Below the pieces are notes generated by a model. That model was not told the origin of the DNA. It saw only the letters and a program-made list of their open reading frames with translations, and did no database searches. From contig JAKAGN010000222.1 in assembly GCA_021815525.1 (NCBI GenBank), positions 1-5,389 of the forward strand: a stretch of DNA of 5,389 nucleotides. The letters run 5' to 3'. Shown here piece by piece: positions 1-3,529 of this stretch (position 1 is its first letter; each line of letters starts with the position of its first letter). This DNA comes from Deltaproteobacteria bacterium (GTDB lineage Bacteria > Desulfobacterota > Desulfobacteria > Desulfobacterales > Desulfatibacillaceae). The position numbers and the translations under genes are program-made.

Positions 1-1551
1 CAAGAGCGCCACGCGCTCCTGGCGGTTCATGTGCTCCTTCAAAAAGTGCCACAGGAACTCGAAGACCTTGTGGTGGCGGGCGAAGGAGGGGATGTTTTTC
101 TCGAAGACCTGGCGCAGGAAGCGTCCCTCGCCGTCGAAGCAGGAGCGCACGATCTCGACCAGTTCCCGGGCGGCCGCGGGGCTCATGTCGAAATCCTGGG
201 AGAGGGTGGTCAAATCCGCGTTGTCGAAGGCGACGTCCTCCTTGGCCAGGGCCTTCATCTTTCGCCTTACGGCCACCCGCCGCCGGAAGAAGAGGGCGAG
301 GGAAAGGAGCCGCTCGTCCAGGTTCCGCGACACGGCGCCGGATCCGGGCACCTCCACGGCCGCCGATTTTTCGGTTAGGATGAGGCCCTCGAAGAAGGGG
401 TCCTGCACGAGTTCCAGGCCGGCCCTGACCGTGGCCAGGACGTGGCTCACCAGGGTTCCGCCGAAGGCCGGGTTCCGGCCCAGGGCCGCAAGGAGGTCCG
501 AGGCGAGCTTCAGGCGCTCCAAGACCTCGACCGCGTCAACGCGGCCCCAGTCGTCGGCGTAGAGGCTCGTGGACAGGCGCGCGGCCTTGCGGGAGTCCCG
601 GCCGAAGGTGAGCGAGGCGAAGCGGACCACCGCGGCGGAGGGCGGAGGCAGGGTGTCGTCCTCGCCCACGGCGAAGAGCCAGCGCATGTTGTTGATGGAA
701 ACCGCGGGCTTAACCAGCTGGGCCTTGAGCTTCTCGAAGGCGAAGGCCGCGGCCGCCACGCTCACGTACTGGAGCAGCGGGCTGTCGGGCGGGGCCTTGT
801 CCATGAGGGCGCGCACCTTTTCGGCCATGGCCGTTATGCTGGCCGCCGAAACCGAGTTTACCGCCGCCAGGATGGAAAGATCCGCGGCCGGCTCGCCCCT
901 GGAGTCCCGGATTATCGGGATGCAGGCGCCTCCGCCCTCCGGGCAGAGGCCGTCCTCCACGGAAAGGGCGTAGCAGTAAGAAAAGAGCGCCGAAAGCGAG
1001 CGGTCGGTGAGGCCGTCCTTATCCTCGCCCTCGTCGAAGAGCGTGAAGTGAAGGGTGTTGATGCCGAGCGAGGTCAGGGCCGACACGGCCCGGGCGAATC
1101 CGACCGCAAAAGGCGCAATGGCGTTTCCCATCCTCTTGGTGACGCCGCGCAGCTCCACGATGTCCAGGCGCGCCGAGCCCAGGACCGCCTCGTAGTCGTT
1201 CCTGGCCGAGGCCTTGCCCTCCGAGGGGAGGTAGCGGCCCCGGAAGCGGATGATGAGCCCCCCTGGGCGCTCGGGCATCCGGCCCATGGCTTCCAGGGCA
1301 TCCTTCATCTTGGCCGAAAGCTCGCCCGCCTTTGTGAGGTTTCCGGCGGACGCGGCCGACAGGGCGTCAGCGGTGTCCATCACGAACCGGGCCAGCATCA
1401 GGCTCCGGGTGTCCGCCTTCTTCTGCTCCTCGTGGAGCCGCTCCGCAAGGCCCGGCACCGAGAAGCCCCGGGCCGAATCCCCGGCCGTGGCCGAAACCAG
1501 CCGCTCCGCCTCGATGTCGAGGCTCAAGTCCTTTTTCGCCGCCGTGGACAT
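1..1551 (-). CDS. Large uncharacterised helical cytosolic protein (3' end beyond window)
   Basis: I do not recognise this protein. The reading frame is open for 517 codons from ATG 1551 to the window edge, with no stop, so the C-terminus is missing. The start is well fixed: an in-frame TAA lies at 1582-1584 with no other start codon before 1551, and GGAGG sits 9 nt upstream. There is no signal peptide and no transmembrane segment. The protein is rich in Ala, Leu and charged residues and looks mostly alpha-helical, for example residues 36-90, 224-282 and 337-382. Residues 98-107 (GLIIRFRGRY) and 165-173 could be beta strands. The last 110 residues are especially protein-like, with FFRRR at 421-425 and an aromatic/His patch around 493-507 (HHKVFEFLWHFL). 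I see no nucleotide-binding, catalytic or metal-binding signature. It lies downstream of rarA on the same strand, but a 384-bp gap with its own promoter argues for separate transcription. Gene call is confident; function unknown. Confidence 0.85.
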   Translation of the reverse strand, partial: MSTAAKKDLSLDIEAERLVSATAGDSARGFSVPGLAERLHEEQKKADTRSLMLARFVMDTADALSAASAGNLTKAGELSAKMKDALEAMGRMPERPGGLIIRFRGRYLPSEGKASARNDYEAVLGSARLDIVELRGVTKRMGNAIAPFAVGFARAVSALTSLGINTLHFTLFDEGEDKDGLTDRSLSALFSYCYALSVEDGLCPEGGGACIPIIRDSRGEPAADLSILAAVNSVSAASITAMAEKVRALMDKAPPDSPLLQYVSVAAAAFAFEKLKAQLVKPAVSINNMRWLFAVGEDDTLPPPSAAVVRFASLTFGRDSRKAARLSTSLYADDWGRVDAVEVLERLKLASDLLAALGRNPAFGGTLVSHVLATVRAGLELVQDPFFEGLILTEKSAAVEVPGSGAVSRNLDERLLSLALFFRRRVAVRRKMKALAKEDVAFDNADLTTLSQDFDMSPAAARELVEIVRSCFDGEGRFLRQVFEKNIPSFARHHKVFEFLWHFLKEHMNRQERVALL

Positions 1552-1560
1552 CCCCCGCCC

Positions 1561-1565
1561 CCTCC
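1561..1565 (-). promoter_or_regulatory. Ribosome binding site of the unknown gene
   Basis: On the minus strand GGAGG lies 9 nt before ATG 1551. The spacer itself is almost all G (GGGCGGGGG), so the whole initiation region is G-rich. It contains the heptamer GCGGGGG (complement of 1552-1558), which could be sequestered by the C-rich arm of the upstream hairpin. Confidence 0.7.
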
Positions 1566-1596
1566 GCGCCCGCGAAATTGTTTAAGGAAAGGGCTT

Positions 1597-1652
1597 GCGG
1601 GGGAAGGTGGAGAGGAGTCATGAAAATACGGTTCTCCCCCACCTTCCCCCGC
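1597..1652 (-). repeat. Perfect 14-bp inverted repeat in the leader of the unknown gene
   Basis: GCGGGGGAAGGTGG at 1597-1610 is exactly complementary to CCACCTTCCCCCGC at 1639-1652, with a 28-nt loop. The stem can extend by AGA/TCT (1611-1613 with 1633-1635) across a bulge. No U-tract follows directly on either strand: on the plus strand a T5 starts 15 nt after the stem, and on the minus strand the stem is followed by AAGCCCTTTCC. It is therefore not a standard intrinsic terminator. Its place between the predicted promoter and the start codon suggests a leader-RNA structure. A copy of a dispersed intergenic repeat is the main alternative. Confidence 0.7.
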
Positions 1653-1667
1653 GCCCCATCCCCCCCC
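1636..1667 (-). promoter_or_regulatory. G-quadruplex motif in the leader of the unknown gene
   Basis: On the minus strand the sequence reads G8-AT-G4-CGC-G5-AAGGT-G5: four G-tracts of at least four, with loops of 2, 3 and 5 nt, which fits the usual G4 pattern. The third and fourth tracts overlap the 5' arm of the 14-bp inverted repeat, so quadruplex and hairpin cannot form together on the same RNA. The motif is seen directly; folding in the cell is inferred. Confidence 0.55.
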
Positions 1668-1728
1668 TTTTTCCAACACACTTGAAGTACGTAAGATAGC
1701 CGGTAAAGCGGCGTGCATGAAAAGTTTC

Positions 1729-1744
1729 GGGCGCCCGCGCGCCC
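1729..1744. repeat. Short GC hairpin in the leader
   Basis: GGGCGC (1729-1734) and GCGCCC (1739-1744) form a 6-bp stem with a CCGC loop. Flanking TTTC (1725-1728) and GAAA (1750-1753) can extend it across an unpaired CAGGT (1745-1749). It lies about 55 nt downstream of the predicted transcription start on the minus strand. No terminator tail is present. Confidence 0.45.
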
Positions 1745-1803
1745 CAGGTGAAAGAAAAGCGATTCATCCTGCCGAATGAGGCTTTGCATGAAATATGACT
1801 GAA

Positions 1804-1832
1804 ATTTAACCGGATTGCAGTTGCGGTGTAAA
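1804..1832 (-). promoter_or_regulatory. Predicted sigma-70-type promoter for the unknown gene
   Basis: Read on the minus strand, TTTACA (complement of 1827-1832, 5 of 6 matches to the -35 consensus) is followed after exactly 17 nt by TTAAAT (complement of 1804-1809, 4 of 6 to the -10 consensus). It lies in the AT-rich island of this gap. Transcription would begin near 1797, giving the unknown gene a leader of about 245 nt, long enough for an RNA regulatory element. This is a consensus match by eye only. Confidence 0.5.
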
Positions 1833-1852
1833 GATTAAAGAAAAATGTCAAA

Positions 1853-1878
1853 CTGTAACATTAACAGATCATACCTGT
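1853..1878. promoter_or_regulatory. Three CTGT/ACAG half-sites at 11-bp spacing, possible operator
   Basis: CTGT at 1853-1856, ACAG at 1864-1867 and CTGT at 1875-1878 form two overlapping inverted repeats, each with a 7-bp centre. Successive half-sites start exactly 11 bp apart, about one helical turn. The array ends about 20 bp upstream of the predicted -35 element of the unknown gene, a usual place for an activator or cooperative regulator. The spacing is one base short of the enterobacterial LexA site, so no regulator is named. The half-sites are only four bases long and may be chance. Confidence 0.3.
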
Positions 1879-1935
1879 AAAATAACGCTAAAGATGCCGG
1901 GATACGGAGTGAAATCCGTCTCGCGGGGGCCGGGG

Positions 1936-3285
1936 CTACTGCCCGGAGGATTTTTTGGAGGCCAGAAATTCCCGCCAGCGCGCCAGGCGGTCCCTCACCA
2001 CCTTCTCGTAGCCGCGGTCCGTGGGCTCGTAGAAGACGCGGCCGGAAAGCTCCGGCGGCAGGTGCTCCTGGAGCACCAGGGCGTTTTCGGAGTCGTGGGC
2101 GTAGAGGTAGCCCTTGCCGTAACCCTCTTGCCGCATGAGGGCCACGGGCGCGTTCCTTATGTGGAGGGGCACGGGAAGGGCGCCGGTCTCGGCCACGGCC
2201 TCCCTCACCTTGGCCTCGGCGCGGTAGAGGGCGTTGGACTTGGGCGCCGTGGCCAGGTAGCAGGCGGCCTGGGCCAGCGCCAGGGCGCCCTCGGGAAGCC
2301 CAAGGAAGTGGTAGGCGTTCATGGCGCTCATGGCCACGGAAAGCGCGTTGGGATCGGCGTTTCCCACGTCCTCGCTGGCGAAGCGGATCATGCGGCGGGC
2401 GAGATAGAGGGGGTCCTCGCCCGCATCCAGCATCCTGTAGAGCCAGTAGAGGGCCCCGTCCGGGTCGGAGTCGCGGAGGCTCTTGTGGAGGGCCGAGATG
2501 AGGTTGTAGTGGCTCTCGCCCGCCTTGTCGTGGGAAAGCGCGCGCTTCTGGAGCGCCTCGGAAACGTGCGCCGCCGTTATGAGCCCGGAGGAGGCTGCGT
2601 CGGTCCCGGCCAGGAAAGCCGCGGTTTCGAGGGTGTTCAAGGCCTTCCTCGCGTCGCCGGAGGCGGCCGATGAAAGAAGAGCCCGGGCCTCGGGCGCAAG
2701 CGTGAGGCCGCGCCCGCCCAGGCCGCGCCGGGAGTCCTCCAGGGCGCGGTCCGTAAGGATGGCTGTGTCCGCCTCGGAGAGAGCGTTCACCGTAAGGACC
2801 CGGCAGCGGGAGAGAAGCGGGGCGATGACCTCGAAGCCGGGGTTCTCGGTGGTGGCCCCTATAAGCGTGATGAGCCCGCTTTCCACGTGGGCCAGGAAGC
2901 CGTCCTGCTGGGCCTTGTTGAAACGGTGTATCTCGTCCACGAAGACCACCGTGCGGCGGCCCTCGAGGGCGCGCGCGCGTTTGGCCTCGGCCACGGCTTC
3001 GCGGATCTGCGAAACGCCCGCGCCCACGGCGGAGAACTGTAGAAAGCGCGAGCGGGTGTCCTTGGCCAGAAGCCGCGCCAGGGTGGTCTTTCCGCAGCCC
3101 GGCGGGCCCCAGAACACCAGGGAGAAGAGGCGGTCCTTCTCCACGCTCCGCCGCAGAAGCCCGCCCGGGCCCAGGAGATGGTCCTGCCCCAGGACCTCGT
3201 CCAGGGTCTCCGGCCGCATCCGCTCCGCCAGGGGCGCGTCCCGGGCCGCTTCCTCGAAGGCCTTCTGCTGGAAGATGTCGTCCAT
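1936..3285 (-). CDS. rarA: Replication-associated recombination protein A, AAA+ ATPase
   Basis: A complete 449-residue RarA/MgsA of the clamp-loader-like AAA+ ATPases, close to the 447 residues of the E. coli protein and related to eukaryotic WRNIP1/Mgs1. The family forms tetramers that act on DNA ends and gaps at stalled replication forks and interact with SSB; it works in the cytoplasm. Visible motifs are Walker A GPPGCGKTT at 60-68, Walker B VVFVDEIH at 113-120 with the RarA-typical RFNKAQQD after it, sensor 1 GATTENPGFEV at 143-153, the SRCR arginine-finger region at 159-162 and sensor 2 GDARKALNTLE at 210-220. The C-terminal helical oligomerisation region includes MIRFASEDVGNADP at 299-312 and the late-conserved GYGKGYLYAHD at 388-398. 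All key residues are present. The start is fixed by an in-frame TAA 12 nt upstream and AAGGA at 6-nt spacing. It is divergent from the protease gene, with no operon partner upstream. Confidence 0.97.
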   Translation of the reverse strand: MDDIFQQKAFEEAARDAPLAERMRPETLDEVLGQDHLLGPGGLLRRSVEKDRLFSLVFWGPPGCGKTTLARLLAKDTRSRFLQFSAVGAGVSQIREAVAEAKRARALEGRRTVVFVDEIHRFNKAQQDGFLAHVESGLITLIGATTENPGFEVIAPLLSRCRVLTVNALSEADTAILTDRALEDSRRGLGGRGLTLAPEARALLSSAASGDARKALNTLETAAFLAGTDAASSGLITAAHVSEALQKRALSHDKAGESHYNLISALHKSLRDSDPDGALYWLYRMLDAGEDPLYLARRMIRFASEDVGNADPNALSVAMSAMNAYHFLGLPEGALALAQAACYLATAPKSNALYRAEAKVREAVAETGALPVPLHIRNAPVALMRQEGYGKGYLYAHDSENALVLQEHLPPELSGRVFYEPTDRGYEKVVRDRLARWREFLASKKSSGQ

Positions 3286-3291
3286 TTCCCG

Positions 3292-3296
3292 TCCTT
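3292..3296 (-). promoter_or_regulatory. Ribosome binding site of rarA
   Basis: AAGGA on the minus strand, 6 nt before ATG 3285. Together with the in-frame TAA at 3295-3297 it excludes any longer N-terminus. Confidence 0.75.
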
Positions 3297-3388
3297 ACCG
3301 TCGGGGCTTCCGAGGCGGCCTCCCGCGCGGGGCCTTCGCAAGCCGGGCCTTTCAGGGAAAAGGGTATCAAAAACCCCTTCTGTCGGCA

Positions 3389-3409
3389 AGGCCCCTTGTC
3401 CTGGGGCCT
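3389..3409. repeat. 7-bp inverted repeat upstream of rarA
   Basis: AGGCCCC (3389-3395) pairs perfectly with GGGGCCT (3403-3409) around a 7-nt loop. It lies 104 nt upstream of the rarA start, and if transcription starts near 3466 it would be in the rarA leader. No U-tract follows on either strand, so it is not a classical terminator. Confidence 0.4.
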
Positions 3410-3477
3410 GAAATCCGCGCCTAACCGCTCCCATTGCGCGGTTTGCCCGCCCGTGCTAATGGGTTTGCATCAATTAT

Positions 3478-3500
3478 CGGATGCCGCAGGGCGGTATCCG
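3478..3500 (+). repeat. Hairpin just upstream of the protease gene
   Basis: CGGATGCCGC (3478-3487) pairs with GCGGTATCCG (3491-3500) around a 3-nt AGG loop: ten pairs, nine Watson-Crick and one G-U. As plus-strand RNA all ten pairs hold, whereas minus-strand RNA would have an A-C mismatch at that place, so the structure suits plus-strand RNA better. It ends 16 nt before the ribosome binding site of the protease gene and overlaps the spacer of the weak rarA promoter candidate. It could be a 5'-UTR structure or a palindromic operator. Confidence 0.5.
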
Positions 3501-3516
3501 TGGGTTCAAAAGACGG

Positions 3517-3523
3517 AAGGGGG
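3517..3523 (+). promoter_or_regulatory. Ribosome binding site of the caspase-FGE gene
   Basis: AAGGGGG at 3517-3523 lies 6 nt before ATG 3530. It favours this ATG over the in-frame GTG at 3500 (inside the hairpin, no binding site) and the internal ATG at 3545. The chosen start also yields a complete signal peptide. Confidence 0.65.
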
Positions 3524-3529
3524 TCTTCC

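Larger units (their letters stand above)
1552..1935. other. Non-coding gap between rarA and the unknown gene
   Basis: These 384 bp hold no convincing gene. Open frames on the minus strand cross the region in all three phases, but they lack ribosome binding sites and use no coherent codon pattern. The part nearest rarA (about 1790-1900) is much more AT-rich than its surroundings and contains the promoter and the half-site array. The part nearest the unknown gene (about 1597-1745) is GC-rich and full of inverted repeats. I see no clear intrinsic terminator after rarA: the small ACGGA/TCCGT hairpin at 1904-1919 has no U-tract on the minus strand. Confidence 0.7.
3286..3529. other. Divergent intergenic region between rarA and the protease gene
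   Basis: The 244 bp between the two start codons must hold promoters for both directions, but none is strong by eye. The best -10 candidate is GATAAT on the minus strand (complement of 3473-3478, 5 of 6 matches) without a good -35; it would give rarA a leader of about 180 nt. On the plus strand AATTAT at 3472-3477 is a weaker candidate. Two hairpins lie here and are listed separately. Open frames crossing the region lack ribosome binding sites and overlap the flanking genes. Confidence 0.5.

Noticed and set aside
442..1623. Long plus-strand open frame of 393 codons opposite the unknown gene
   Set aside because: It is rich in Arg, Gly, His and Pro with no domain, as expected for the antisense of GC-rich coding DNA, and it has no ribosome binding site. 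The minus-strand frame is open over the whole segment and reads as a normal protein.
1618..1851. Possible 77-residue leader protein on the minus strand
   Set aside because: Its ATG lies upstream of the predicted promoter, it has no ribosome binding site, and neighbouring frames are equally open. I treat it as non-coding leader sequence unless conservation shows otherwise.
1853..1867. LexA (SOS) box upstream of the unknown gene
   Set aside because: CTGT-N7-ACAG is one base shorter than the CTGT-N8-ACAG enterobacterial box, and LexA sites in other lineages differ, so SOS control cannot be claimed.
1897..1935. Intrinsic terminator after rarA
   Set aside because: The only hairpin near the stop is a 5-bp ACGGA/TCCGT stem without a U-tract on the minus strand; the GGGC/GCCC pair over the stop codon is too short.
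1835..3370. 511-codon minus-strand open frame overlapping rarA
   Set aside because: It is longer than rarA but has low-complexity Arg/Gly/Pro-rich sequence in another frame. RarA in the correct frame has every AAA+ motif.
2525..3424. 299-codon plus-strand open frame opposite rarA
   Set aside because: Antisense shadow rich in Ser, Arg and Ala, without any recognisable domain or start signal.
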